Shown in pieces: positions 5,788-13,352 of a stretch of 16,153 nt of DNA. The first letter of the stretch is position 1. Each line of letters starts with the position of its first letter. Both the position numbers and the translations under genes were made by a program. Origin of the DNA: an uncultured Clostridia bacterium (GTDB lineage Bacteria; Bacillota; Clostridia; Christensenellales; Aristaeellaceae); contig CALCQO010000029.1 in assembly GCA_937894675.1 (NCBI GenBank), positions 1 to 16,153 on the forward strand. The letters run 5' to 3'. Under the pieces are notes generated by a model, which saw only the letters and a list, made by a program, of their open reading frames with translations, was not told where the DNA came from and did not search any database.

Positions 5788-7809
5788 CTAATGGGCTGTA
5801 TAGAAAGCCCATTCCCGCATTCTGTTCGACAAATAATAAACCGCTTTCAGATGTTGGTTATCCCTGTCTATCGCAATAACGCCAATATTCCGAACCTGCT
5901 TTTGTTCATGGGCCAGGGGCATCAGAACAGAATCCCTCAGCCGAACAAAACTCATCCCCGCGTTTTTCCGCTGCACCTGGGCATGGCGTATCACCGGAAT
6001 CATCACCAGATTATCCTCAACGAATACAAATTCAGGCCGTTTTTCTATGTACGCGATGGCATCATCAAGTTCGTTTTCGGTTATTTCGTTCATGATTAGT
6101 AAAATCTCCGCGGCTTTTCTGACCGCTTCCCGCCAGGTTTCAGCCTCCACATCCAGAGAGATTCGGTCTTTGTGCAGGATGCTGGGAATGGAATAAACAC
6201 TTTCCAGAAAGCTTTGAAATGACTCGGCGTCCGAACTGTATTTCCTGCCGCTGTATGGCTGCTGCTGAAGCAGGACATTTCTGGCAATCGCCAGCTGATC
6301 GGTTTTTGCCGCCTGGATTCTGTCATGATAACGCTTGTCTTTGATTCTGCGCGTCCCGATATTGATCAAATCAATGTCCTTATCCGACAAGGCGGAAGTA
6401 ATCACAATCATGGGAATACCAAGGGCAGGCAACGCTTCTGTCGTAATAATTAAGTCCGGCTGATTTTCCTGCAGATAATCCTGCAGCATCGGGCTGATAA
6501 TCATTTGAATTTCACGTATGTTCAGTTTATATATGATTTGTTCCATCAAGTACGTTGATATGCCTTCCCCCCGGTCGCATACAATCAGATAGCTCAGTTC
6601 CCTGGCTGCATTCTCAATCCGAAGGACGGCAGCGTACACCATTGTTTTCATTTCCAAGCGTTCCTTCAGGCTGAGGGTGATACCGCAGCGCGTGTTGAAA
6701 ATGGAAAAATTTCTCTCCAAAGCTTCGTCCAGTTCCGGGTAAGGACTCGTGATTCTCTCCTGTCCGGCGCTTTCGCTTTCATTGGTTTCCTGATCTTTGT
6801 ATCCCGCCGTGATGTGCTTTACATACACCGCGATGCCTAGAAACAGCTTGTAATCTGTGTTCAAATCGTAGGAGATGTCAGATGACAGTTTGGATAAAAA
6901 GTAGCGGGACACAAACTGGAGTTCAACCGCTTTCCAGGAGGAAGGCGTGTTTCCCAAACGGATGTACTGCATTTCCGTCAGCAGATTGCTAAGAATAGAG
7001 GCTTCTATCACAGTAAAAAACACATGATAGCGACGGGATAATCCTTCCAGAATCTTTGCCGCAAGTTCAGATGGCTGTCTCTCCTCCTGGTTGAATGCCA
7101 CTACTTCATGCCCCAGATTGCTTCTAACAAGCACCAGCAGAAGGTAGGTTGCCACCGTTGATCGGGAAGAGGCAGAGAGAAAGAATCCGCTGGACTTTTC
7201 AGCCGTTCGCACGATGTCCTCAATATCAGCATAATTCAATTCATTAAAGCGGTCATCAATTGGATTTCTGATCATTTCCTTAACAGCAAGCTGTAAAAGA
7301 AAAGCATCGGCCCTGGCAATATCAGCTATCAACACACGGATGCTCAGCTCATCACTGCCATCAAGCCTGATACCCCGTGCATGCGACGCCTGAAGGATAA
7401 TCCCCCTCTCCGCCAGCTTCCGTTTAATGACCGCGCAGTCGCCAACCAAAGTTGAACGCGAAAAGGACAGAGCCTGTGCTATCCTGTTAACAGGCAGGTA
7501 ATCATTGTGCAGCAGCAGCATAATCAGCAAGACAAGCAAACGTTCTTCCGGATGAAGGGAATACTCGTAGAATGAAATGGCGTCGCGGAAGCGCTCAGTA
7601 TCCCCTTCCTTATGCAGTAAACTCAGCGAGCTGTCCATCTCTATCTGAATCTGGTTGTTGCCAACAGACAGCAGGTACCGGTTCAGCTCGTGAAAATCAT
7701 TCCGCATCGTGCGCAAAGTAACATTCCACTTATCCGCCAGTACTTCCAAAGGGGCAGCCCGGCCAAACTCTACCAGCGTATTGTAAAGATGGGATATTCT
7801 TCTGTTCAC
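5788..7809 (-). CDS. PRD-type transcription regulator with EIIB-like and EIIA-like domains
   Basis: A 673-residue activator of the MtlR/LicR kind. Order: N-terminal winged helix (about 1-60, LADKWNVTLRTMRNDF), Mga-type second helix-turn-helix (about 85-165, INRIAQALSFSRSTLVGD region), two PRD-like segments (about 185-290 and 300-405), an EIIB-Gat-like domain (about 405-495) with a candidate phospho-cysteine (VCDRGEG, C411), and a type-2 EIIA domain (about 530-673) with candidate histidine H609 (IRHAQ). By eye the usual PRD histidines are replaced (Y222, Y329, V391). There is no RNA-binding antiterminator domain, so it should bind DNA. The GTG start at 7809 has AGAGGAG upstream. No PTS transporter adjoins it; it presumably senses PTS phosphorylation state and controls the sugar-acid genes. 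Confidence 0.88.
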   Translation of the reverse strand: MNRRISHLYNTLVEFGRAAPLEVLADKWNVTLRTMRNDFHELNRYLLSVGNNQIQIEMDSSLSLLHKEGDTERFRDAISFYEYSLHPEERLLVLLIMLLLHNDYLPVNRIAQALSFSRSTLVGDCAVIKRKLAERGIILQASHARGIRLDGSDELSIRVLIADIARADAFLLQLAVKEMIRNPIDDRFNELNYADIEDIVRTAEKSSGFFLSASSRSTVATYLLLVLVRSNLGHEVVAFNQEERQPSELAAKILEGLSRRYHVFFTVIEASILSNLLTEMQYIRLGNTPSSWKAVELQFVSRYFLSKLSSDISYDLNTDYKLFLGIAVYVKHITAGYKDQETNESESAGQERITSPYPELDEALERNFSIFNTRCGITLSLKERLEMKTMVYAAVLRIENAARELSYLIVCDRGEGISTYLMEQIIYKLNIREIQMIISPMLQDYLQENQPDLIITTEALPALGIPMIVITSALSDKDIDLINIGTRRIKDKRYHDRIQAAKTDQLAIARNVLLQQQPYSGRKYSSDAESFQSFLESVYSIPSILHKDRISLDVEAETWREAVRKAAEILLIMNEITENELDDAIAYIEKRPEFVFVEDNLVMIPVIRHAQVQRKNAGMSFVRLRDSVLMPLAHEQKQVRNIGVIAIDRDNQHLKAVYYLSNRMREWAFYTAH

Positions 7810-7859
7810 GGCACTCCTCTTGTCAGCATGTTGGTAATGGATTCTGCTTGGGATACCTC

Positions 7860-7865
7860 ATTATA
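7860..7865 (-). promoter_or_regulatory. -10 box of a separate promoter for the regulator
   Basis: A perfect TATAAT on the minus strand (7865-7860), 50 bases before the regulator's GTG. The best -35 candidate is GTGGCA with an 18-bp spacer, which falls inside the gntP terminator stem. A weak -35 is what one expects at an activator-dependent promoter. Confidence 0.5.
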
Positions 7866-7867
7866 CA

Positions 7868-7908
7868 ATAAGAAACGGGAGCATGCCACCAATGGCGATG
7901 CTCCCGTT
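7868..7908 (-). terminator. Intrinsic terminator after the GntP-family permease gene
   Basis: AACGGGAGCAT (7874-7884) pairs fully with ATGCTCCCGTT (7898-7908), and GCCA/TGGC continue the stem inside with one bulged base and a CCAA loop. On the minus strand it is followed by the T-rich TCTTATT. It lies 14 bases after the permease stop codon. Confidence 0.8.
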
Positions 7909-7921
7909 AACTCCTTCTTCC

Positions 7922-9379
7922 TTACCGGATGAACATATTGAACACCACCAGGATAATTGAGCCGAAGATGGGTACCAGAATGGTGCTGATACTCCAAGTT
8001 TTTAAGCTTGTCTTGATATCTAGCCCGCTGAAGTTTGTTACAACATGGAAGTAACTGTCATTCAGGAAGGAGGGGCACATGGTTGTCAGGCAAAGGCTGA
8101 GACCCGCGATATAGGGGTTCACACCTAGGGTGGCAAGCATGGGAGCGATAATCGCTGAGCCGGTAATCATGGCTGTTGTGCCCGACCCCTGGGGGAAGCG
8201 CATAATTGTGCCAATCAGCAGCGGCACCAGAATTCCAGGAATTCCCGCGGCGACAATGCCGTCCGCCATCATCCCGGCAGCGCCGGTAGCCTTGACAACG
8301 GCGCCCAGTGCACCGCCCGCGGCGGTAATCATACAAATGGGACCCGCGTCTTTCAGCGCCTCATTCATCATGTCAACAACGGTTTTATTGTCCTGTTCCT
8401 TCGCCAACAGGAAAGCACCAAGCACCAGCGAAATGAACAGCGCAATAACCGGATGCCCCAGGAAGGTGATAATCTGGCCAATGATATTGCCGGCAAGGGC
8501 CGTCTGGCTGACAATGGTATTCATCAGTATCAGCGCTACCGGCAGCAGCAGAATGGTGAAAGACAGCGCGGCGCTGGGCAGCTTTTCGGTGCTGAGCAAC
8601 TCCTCAAAGTCCTTATTCTCCAGTTCCTTCCCATCCTTCATTTTCGCATCAATACGGTCAAGCACAACCAATTGCGCAGGCGAATACTTGCTGCGGTCAA
8701 TTTCGTAGGGTACAACAAAATCAGGATACTTCTTGCCATACCAGCGGAACAGGAATACCGCGAAGACAAACAGGGGAATGGAAATCAGCAAACCATAGAT
8801 GATGAACATGCCCAGATCAATAGCAATGCCTTCCTTCTGGAACGTGCTGACAACTGCCAGAGGACCAGGGGTCGGGGGAACCATGAAGTGGGTGATGTAC
8901 AATCCCATGCCCAGAATGCCGCCCAGGCCAACCATGGATTTCTTTGTCAGGCGGGAAAACTCTTTAGCAAGGGACGACAGGATAACAAAGCCGGAATCGC
9001 AGAACACGGGAATGGAAACAACAAATCCCGTTAATCCAAGGACAACATCCGCTCTTTCCACGCCGACAATTTTCAGAATGGAGATGGCCATTCTCTTTGC
9101 CGCGCCGCTTTTTTCAAGGAATATGCCCATGATGCATCCAAAGCCGATAACAATGCCTATGCTGCCCATGGTACTGCCAAAGCCGGATGTCGCTGTGGAG
9201 ATGGATACCCCCAGTAGGCTTCCCCCCACATTGCCGGTCCCTGTCAACAGCGCGTTTCCCGAGAGAATACCAATCAATATTGCGGATATAACAAGTGAAG
9301 GAAATGCATGCATTCTGGTAAAGATGATGAGAGCCATCATGACAGCCACGCCTATGAGCATTGCAATAACTGGATTCAT
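7922..9379 (-). CDS. GntP-family sugar-acid permease
   Basis: A 485-residue membrane protein of the gluconate:proton symporter (GntP/ion transporter) family, which imports gluconate and related hydroxy acids. Family features seen: MNPVIAMLIGVAVM at the start, FGCIMGIFLEKSGAA, a conserved CDSGFVILSSLAKEF block, THFMVPPTPGPLAV, and late GSGTTAMITGSAIIAP and CPSFLNDSYFHVV. About 12-14 hydrophobic segments are visible, with one hydrophilic loop around residues 215-275. The ATG at 9379 follows AGGAG by 7 bases. It lies 47 bases downstream of the second UxaA large-subunit gene and closes the first transcription unit at a strong terminator. Substrate specificity cannot be read; an aldonate is inferred from its neighbours. 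Confidence 0.93.
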   Translation of the reverse strand: MNPVIAMLIGVAVMMALIIFTRMHAFPSLVISAILIGILSGNALLTGTGNVGGSLLGVSISTATSGFGSTMGSIGIVIGFGCIMGIFLEKSGAAKRMAISILKIVGVERADVVLGLTGFVVSIPVFCDSGFVILSSLAKEFSRLTKKSMVGLGGILGMGLYITHFMVPPTPGPLAVVSTFQKEGIAIDLGMFIIYGLLISIPLFVFAVFLFRWYGKKYPDFVVPYEIDRSKYSPAQLVVLDRIDAKMKDGKELENKDFEELLSTEKLPSAALSFTILLLPVALILMNTIVSQTALAGNIIGQIITFLGHPVIALFISLVLGAFLLAKEQDNKTVVDMMNEALKDAGPICMITAAGGALGAVVKATGAAGMMADGIVAAGIPGILVPLLIGTIMRFPQGSGTTAMITGSAIIAPMLATLGVNPYIAGLSLCLTTMCPSFLNDSYFHVVTNFSGLDIKTSLKTWSISTILVPIFGSIILVVFNMFIR

Positions 9380-9426
9380 ACTCTTACTCCTATCTATTCA
9401 TTTCGTTTGGGCTTTTCCCTCTGGGT

Positions 9427-10590
9427 TCAGATGACCGGACCCAGACAATGAATGTCGATGGCGCTGAAGTACTGAATGGCTTCATTCTTTGTCATTTCTC
9501 CATTCAAAACCCGAACCATCTTGTCAAATGCCTCTTCTCCCACCTCCTCAATCGTTTTTTCCCCTGTAATAATCAATCCTGCGTTCAAATCCATATCATC
9601 CTCCATCCGTTGATACGTATGGGGATTTCCGCATATTTTAATGACCGGCATACTCGGGAAACCCTGCGGCGCGCCAAGACCGGTGGAGAACATCATAAAC
9701 TGGGCACCTGTTGCCGCCATGCCGGTCAGGATTTCCGGCTCCCGCCCGGGGGTGTCTTTAATCCACAGACCTTTTTGATTGGTTACATGCTGCGGATACG
9801 CCAACACGCCCTGAATCGGTCTGGTACCGCTTTTCACAATCGCGCCTAAGCTCTTTTCCTCGATACTGCTTAAGCCGCCGGCAATATTTCCCGGTGTAGG
9901 TTGACCTTTGCGCATATCGCAGCCGATGCTCATCGCACGCTTTTCCATCTCATCAACAATCCGGAAAATTTCTTTGGCGACGGTGTCATTTACTGCCCGT
10001 TTTGCCAGCAGATGCTCACCGCCCAAAAACTCTGTCGTTTCACCGAAAACAACCGTAGCGCCAAGATCTACCAATTTATCGGCCACATAGCCAATGACGC
10101 AGTTGGATGCCATGCCGCTGGTGGTATCCGACGCGCCGCACTTGATGGCCATAATCACTTTGGAGATATCCACTTTTTCCCGCTGTATTCCTGATACCTT
10201 AACAGCCAGCCTGCGGGCGATATCCGTACCTTGCTGAATAGCCTTAGATACTCCGCCCATTTCCTGGATGTGGATAATTTCCACTGGTTTGCCGCTCGCG
10301 CTCAATTCCCGGTACATGCGGGCATGGTCTGTCCCCTCACACCCGAGGCTGACAATCAGGACCGCCGCAACATTGGGGCTCAGCCCCAGGCTGATCAGCG
10401 TGTCGGTAACCCTGTCCAGATCAGGAGGCATCTGGCAGCATCCCTGATGGTGCAAATAGGTGATGGTTCCCTGCACATGATGACATATTGCCTGAGCAAC
10501 ATCGTTTGCGCAGGTTACACTGGGAATAACCGCCACATAATTACGCGAACCAACTTTTCCATCCGGTCGGACATACCCCATAAATTCCAT
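9427..10590 (-). CDS. UxaA-family dehydratase large subunit (copy 2)
   Basis: A 387-residue paralogue of the protein encoded at 4605-5771. The two are collinear from GYVRPDGKVGSRNYVAV to the final DIHCLGPVI, with roughly half or more of the positions identical by eye. All the family motifs are kept (LHHQGCCQ, SLGCEGTD, IKCGASDTTSG, GETTEF, EEKSLGAIVKSG, GREPEILTG). The ATG at 10590 was chosen because AGGAGG lies 6 bases before it; the frame runs 20 codons further upstream into the SAF gene. It starts 10 bases after the stop of the SAF small subunit, so the pair forms the two-subunit dehydratase that is fused in E. coli altronate dehydratase. The exact sugar acid is unknown. Confidence 0.92.
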   Translation of the reverse strand: MEFMGYVRPDGKVGSRNYVAVIPSVTCANDVAQAICHHVQGTITYLHHQGCCQMPPDLDRVTDTLISLGLSPNVAAVLIVSLGCEGTDHARMYRELSASGKPVEIIHIQEMGGVSKAIQQGTDIARRLAVKVSGIQREKVDISKVIMAIKCGASDTTSGMASNCVIGYVADKLVDLGATVVFGETTEFLGGEHLLAKRAVNDTVAKEIFRIVDEMEKRAMSIGCDMRKGQPTPGNIAGGLSSIEEKSLGAIVKSGTRPIQGVLAYPQHVTNQKGLWIKDTPGREPEILTGMAATGAQFMMFSTGLGAPQGFPSMPVIKICGNPHTYQRMEDDMDLNAGLIITGEKTIEEVGEEAFDKMVRVLNGEMTKNEAIQYFSAIDIHCLGPVI

Positions 10591-10600
10591 ACATTTCCTC

Positions 10601-10897
10601 CTACAGGTCGCCGCGACCGCGCATGCTGTCCAGATTGTGCACATGCACATACTCGCCTCTTGTTATGCTGTGGCTTGCGATACCAATTTCTTCGCCGTAC
10701 TTGATGATCTGTTTCCCTTGCGCGATATCTTCCACTGCAATCTTATGCCCGTAAGGGACATCGCCTTTTACAACAACCAAGTCAGCGTTCCCCTTTTTAT
10801 CACGGACCTCAACCTCCATGCCGCTTGTTATCCCATCGGCAAATATTGTGGCCACATTGTCCTTGTCATTTACCTTCAAGGCTAATTTCAGTTCCAT
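10601..10897 (-). CDS. UxaA-family dehydratase small subunit (SAF domain)
   Basis: A 98-residue protein matching the stand-alone SAF domain that partners UxaA/GarD large subunits. It has the beta-clip core (VKGDVPYGHKIAVEDIAQG, then IIKYGEEIGIA) and the diagnostic tail GEYVHVHNLDSMRGRGDL. SAF domains in this family probably help bind substrate or organise the active site; catalysis lies in the large subunit. The ATG at 10897 has AGGAG 6 bases upstream. It is packed between the LarA homologue (25-base gap) and a large subunit (10-base gap). It is the only SAF gene in the window, although there are two large subunits. Confidence 0.92.
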   Translation of the reverse strand: MELKLALKVNDKDNVATIFADGITSGMEVEVRDKKGNADLVVVKGDVPYGHKIAVEDIAQGKQIIKYGEEIGIASHSITRGEYVHVHNLDSMRGRGDL

Positions 10898-10922
10898 CCG
10901 ACGCTCCTTTCCAAGCCATCCT

Positions 10923-12200
10923 TTATTCTTTTACTGCCAGTACGCTTACACCGTCGGGAATAACCACTACCTGCGCGTCCTTGCCCTTCATCCGATAGGC
11001 GATCTCCAGGGCTTCGTCCGGTGTCGAAGCGGGAATCATGTTCGCTTTCCGGACCTCCTCATGGTCAAGGTAGGTGGTGACCAGTATCACTGGGTGCTTC
11101 TTGAGGATGCGGGCATAGATTTGCGGGCACCACTGCTCCGGAATGGTTTCCTTGGGCGGAATCTTCGCGAGGTATTCATCAATCTCCTCAACGCTACCCA
11201 TTGTAATCAGCTTTTCAAAATGCGTTCCGCCCATACCGTCAAAGCAGCTGCAGCACATAATGATGACACCATCATCCCCTGCGCACGCTTCCGCGGTCGC
11301 CACCGCCTTGGGGCTTTGGTACAGGTTCTGATCCAGCGGATAGCCGCCATTGCTTGTCACGACGATATCCCCTGACACGCTGGCGCATTGGGACCATTTG
11401 CGGACAAAGGCGACCCCTTCCATATGGGATTCTTCCAAATCCCCTGCCCAAGCGGCAATGATCTTCTTCTCTCCATCAAGGGCTACATTGAATGTGAACT
11501 GCACGTTCATCTTTCGCGCCGCGTATATCATGTCCTCATGGATCGGGTTGCCCTCCAATATTCCCGCGTTAGAATAAGGGCTGGAAATAGCTTTATAACT
11601 ATGGTTTTCATTGACTGTTTCCTGAGGGCAGATACCCGGCAGGATGCTTTTGCGTCCGCCTGAGAAGCCAGCAAAGAAGTGCGGTTCAATGAATCCTTCG
11701 GTAATCAGCAGGTCACACTCCGCCGCAAGGCGGTGAACATTAAAATCAGCTCCTGAGGGCAAGGGGCAAACATAAACAAACTGGGAGGGGTCGAATGCGT
11801 CGCTGACAACGATTTTTTCGTTGTCCACAATACTGTCCCCAAACATGCGGCGCTGTTCTTCCGGCGTTGTGGCACGATGCAGCCCTGTCGCTATCAAAAT
11901 CACAATCTCAGCATCCGGATTCCCTTCCCGGATTTCTTTGAGCAATATGGGCAATGTAATTTTGCTGGGAACAGGGCGCGTATGATCGCTGGTGACCAGC
12001 GTTACCTTGTTTTTCCCTTTCGCCAGATCCCGCAGCCTGGGAGACCCTATGGGGTTTTCCAGCGCGTCAAGAACAAGCCTCTCTTCGCTTTTATCACTTT
12101 TGTACTCATGCAGCTTGGCTGACACAATAGCCTTGAGATTCTTTTCTTCAATATGAAGAGGCAGTGTGGAAGTATAGTATGGAATTTGAATGGTTTTCAT
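10923..12200 (-). CDS. larA: LarA-family nickel-pincer racemase/epimerase
   Basis: A 425-residue homologue of lactate racemase LarA, which inverts the alpha-hydroxyl carbon of 2-hydroxy acids by hydride transfer to a nickel-pincer nucleotide (NPN). The residues known from Lactiplantibacillus LarA occur at the same numbers: D72 and R75 (SDHTRPVPS), H108 (ATGLHR), H174 and K184 (EPHFFAGFSGGRKSILPG; K184 anchors NPN), H200 (ENH), Y294, Q295 and K298 (NLYQSPK); the active-site Trp is W357. So it should be catalytically competent if NPN is supplied. The ATG at 12200 has AAAGGAG upstream. First gene of an operon with UxaA subunits and a GntP permease, suggesting an aldonate 2-epimerase rather than a lactate racemase; lactate remains possible. 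The cofactor genes larB, larC and larE are not in the window. Confidence 0.9.
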   Translation of the reverse strand: MKTIQIPYYTSTLPLHIEEKNLKAIVSAKLHEYKSDKSEERLVLDALENPIGSPRLRDLAKGKNKVTLVTSDHTRPVPSKITLPILLKEIREGNPDAEIVILIATGLHRATTPEEQRRMFGDSIVDNEKIVVSDAFDPSQFVYVCPLPSGADFNVHRLAAECDLLITEGFIEPHFFAGFSGGRKSILPGICPQETVNENHSYKAISSPYSNAGILEGNPIHEDMIYAARKMNVQFTFNVALDGEKKIIAAWAGDLEESHMEGVAFVRKWSQCASVSGDIVVTSNGGYPLDQNLYQSPKAVATAEACAGDDGVIIMCCSCFDGMGGTHFEKLITMGSVEEIDEYLAKIPPKETIPEQWCPQIYARILKKHPVILVTTYLDHEEVRKANMIPASTPDEALEIAYRMKGKDAQVVVIPDGVSVLAVKE

Positions 12201-12213
12201 TTTGCACTCCTTT

Positions 12214-12228
12214 GCAGAATCACTCTGC
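12214..12228 (-). promoter_or_regulatory. Small stem-loop beside the larA-homologue RBS
   Basis: GCAGA (12214-12218) and TCTGC (12224-12228) with a 5-base loop lie immediately upstream of the AGGAG (12207-12211) in the leader. This might modulate translation or be an operator; a stem this short can occur by chance. Confidence 0.25.
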
Positions 12229-12275
12229 TCATCACACAATCGGTTTGTCTCACATATACTTCTGTCTTCATTGTA

Positions 12276-12304
12276 AAGGTATCATCCAGTCCGTTCCTTG
12301 TCAA
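12276..12304 (-). promoter_or_regulatory. Promoter of the sugar-acid operon
   Basis: Minus-strand TTGACA (12304-12299, perfect), 17 bases, TACCTT (12281-12276), with TGA before the -10 as an extended element. The start site would be near 12269, giving a leader of about 70 nt. The leader holds two TGTGA copies 18 bases apart (start to start), a possible binding site that I cannot assign. Confidence 0.7.
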
Positions 12305-12472
12305 TTGAATCAAAAGAACAAAACTCCGCAGGTCGCGGAAATTTTTTGGCCAATTGTTTTCCCTCGCCCTTTCATTTTCGGATGGTTGTATACTTCCCGC
12401 GCACACCCCCCCCACAGGAATGTTGTTTTGAATACTGGAAGCAGTTGAGTTGCCATACGCCCCATAAAAGGG
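12305..12472. other. Non-coding gap between the sugar-acid operon and murI
   Basis: No gene is supported here. The stretch holds a plus-strand terminator-like hairpin (12325-12347), a run of eight C at 12406-12413, and otherwise nothing recognisable. Composition shifts here from AT-rich (operon) to GC-rich (murI). Confidence 0.6.
12325..12347 (+). terminator. Orphan terminator-like hairpin
   Basis: TCCGC (12325-12329) pairs with GCGGA (12335-12339) across a 5-base loop and is followed by AA and six T (12342-12347) on plus. On minus the flank is also T-rich (GTTTTGTTCTTTTG). No gene in the window ends here in either direction. Confidence 0.5.
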
Positions 12473-12478
12473 TATAAT
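12450..12478 (+). promoter_or_regulatory. SigA-type promoter of murI
   Basis: TTGCCA (12450-12455), 17 bases, TATAAT (12473-12478). The predicted start near 12485 leaves a short leader of about 24 nt with the RBS GAGGTGG. Confidence 0.85.
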
Positions 12479-12508
12479 CTGGACAGAATATACAAGCGAG
12501 GTGGTACC

Positions 12509-13267
12509 ATGCCTTCCAATGCCCCCATTGGCTTTTTGGACAGCGGTGTCGGCGGCGTCAGCGTGCTGAACGCGGCCCGGAAAGCCCTTCCGAATGAAGA
12601 CTTTATTCTCTATGGCGACAGCGCCAACGCGCCCTACGGCACCAAGAGCGAGGAACAGGTGATTGACCTGGTGCGAAACGCCGCCCATATCCTGATGCAG
12701 CAGGGCATCAAGGCGCTGGTGATCGCCTGCAACACAGCCACGGGCATCGCCCTGGAAACGATGCAGAAAGAGCTGCCCATCCCGGTGGTGGGCATCCTGC
12801 CCGCCATCCGCCCGGCGCAGAAACTGCGCAAAGAGGGGGACATCCTGGTGATGGGCACCCCCAACACGGTAAAGACGGCGGCAGTAAAGAAACTGATGGA
12901 AACCGACGGCGAGCATGTGCACCTGCTGGGCTGCCCGGGGCTGATGGAGTTTGTGGAAAAGGGCGAGCTGCAGGGTTTGCTGCTGCACGCCCATTTGCAG
13001 CAGCTGCTGGCGCCCTATCTGGACAAGCAGATCGACGTGGTGGCCTTGGGCTGCACCCATTACCCCTTCCTGCAAAGCGCCATCGCGGAGTTTTTCCCAG
13101 AGAGCACCCAGTATATCGACGGCAGCGTGCTGACGCTGGAGGAACTGAACGCCGAGCTGACCCGGCTGGACCTGTATACCGACAAGACGGCCCCCGGTAC
13201 CACAAGGTTTATGACCAGCAACGGCGAGGAAACCATCCGCCTGATGGAGATGCTGGCCAGCCGGTAA
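12509..13267 (+). CDS. murI: Glutamate racemase
   Basis: This cytoplasmic, cofactor-independent enzyme converts L- to D-glutamate for peptidoglycan. The protein has 252 residues, within the usual 250-280. Family motifs: GFLDSGVGGVSVL (8-20), YGDSANAPYG (35-44), the first catalytic cysteine in ACNTAT (C74) and the second in LGCTHYPFL (C182). Both acid/base cysteines are therefore present. The ATG at 12509 follows GAGGTGG with a 4-base gap. It is transcribed alone from its own promoter, divergently from the sugar-acid operon. Note the contrast in mechanism and setting with the nickel-dependent LarA homologue next door; the two are unrelated. Confidence 0.96.
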   Translation: MPSNAPIGFLDSGVGGVSVLNAARKALPNEDFILYGDSANAPYGTKSEEQVIDLVRNAAHILMQQGIKALVIACNTATGIALETMQKELPIPVVGILPAIRPAQKLRKEGDILVMGTPNTVKTAAVKKLMETDGEHVHLLGCPGLMEFVEKGELQGLLLHAHLQQLLAPYLDKQIDVVALGCTHYPFLQSAIAEFFPESTQYIDGSVLTLEELNAELTRLDLYTDKTAPGTTRFMTSNGEETIRLMEMLASR

Positions 13268-13296
13268 GGCGGGACAGGGCGGCGGTTTTTGAAGCG

Positions 13297-13310
13297 CCGG
13301 ATAAATCCGG
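13297..13310. promoter_or_regulatory. Short perfect palindrome between murI and the 5'-nucleotidase
   Basis: CCGGAT-AA-ATCCGG, 6-base arms. It lies about 45 bases upstream of a TATACT -10-like box (13353-13358) for the nucleotidase and 30 bases after the murI stop. It could be an operator or a weak terminator stem; no T-run follows. Confidence 0.3.
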
Positions 13311-13352
13311 ATGAAATTTGTGTTTCGCGGTCCATATCCCCAAGGGAATGTG

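Noticed and set aside
12230..12310. Sigma-54 promoter for the sugar-acid operon
   Set aside because: No GG-N10-GC pair of the right form is seen. A normal TTGACA/17/TACCTT promoter is present, and the regulator lacks a sigma-54-activating ATPase domain.
4560..12480. Mobile-element ends or attachment sites around the sugar-acid block
   Set aside because: No integrase, transposase, tRNA or matching direct or inverted repeats were found at the two edges.
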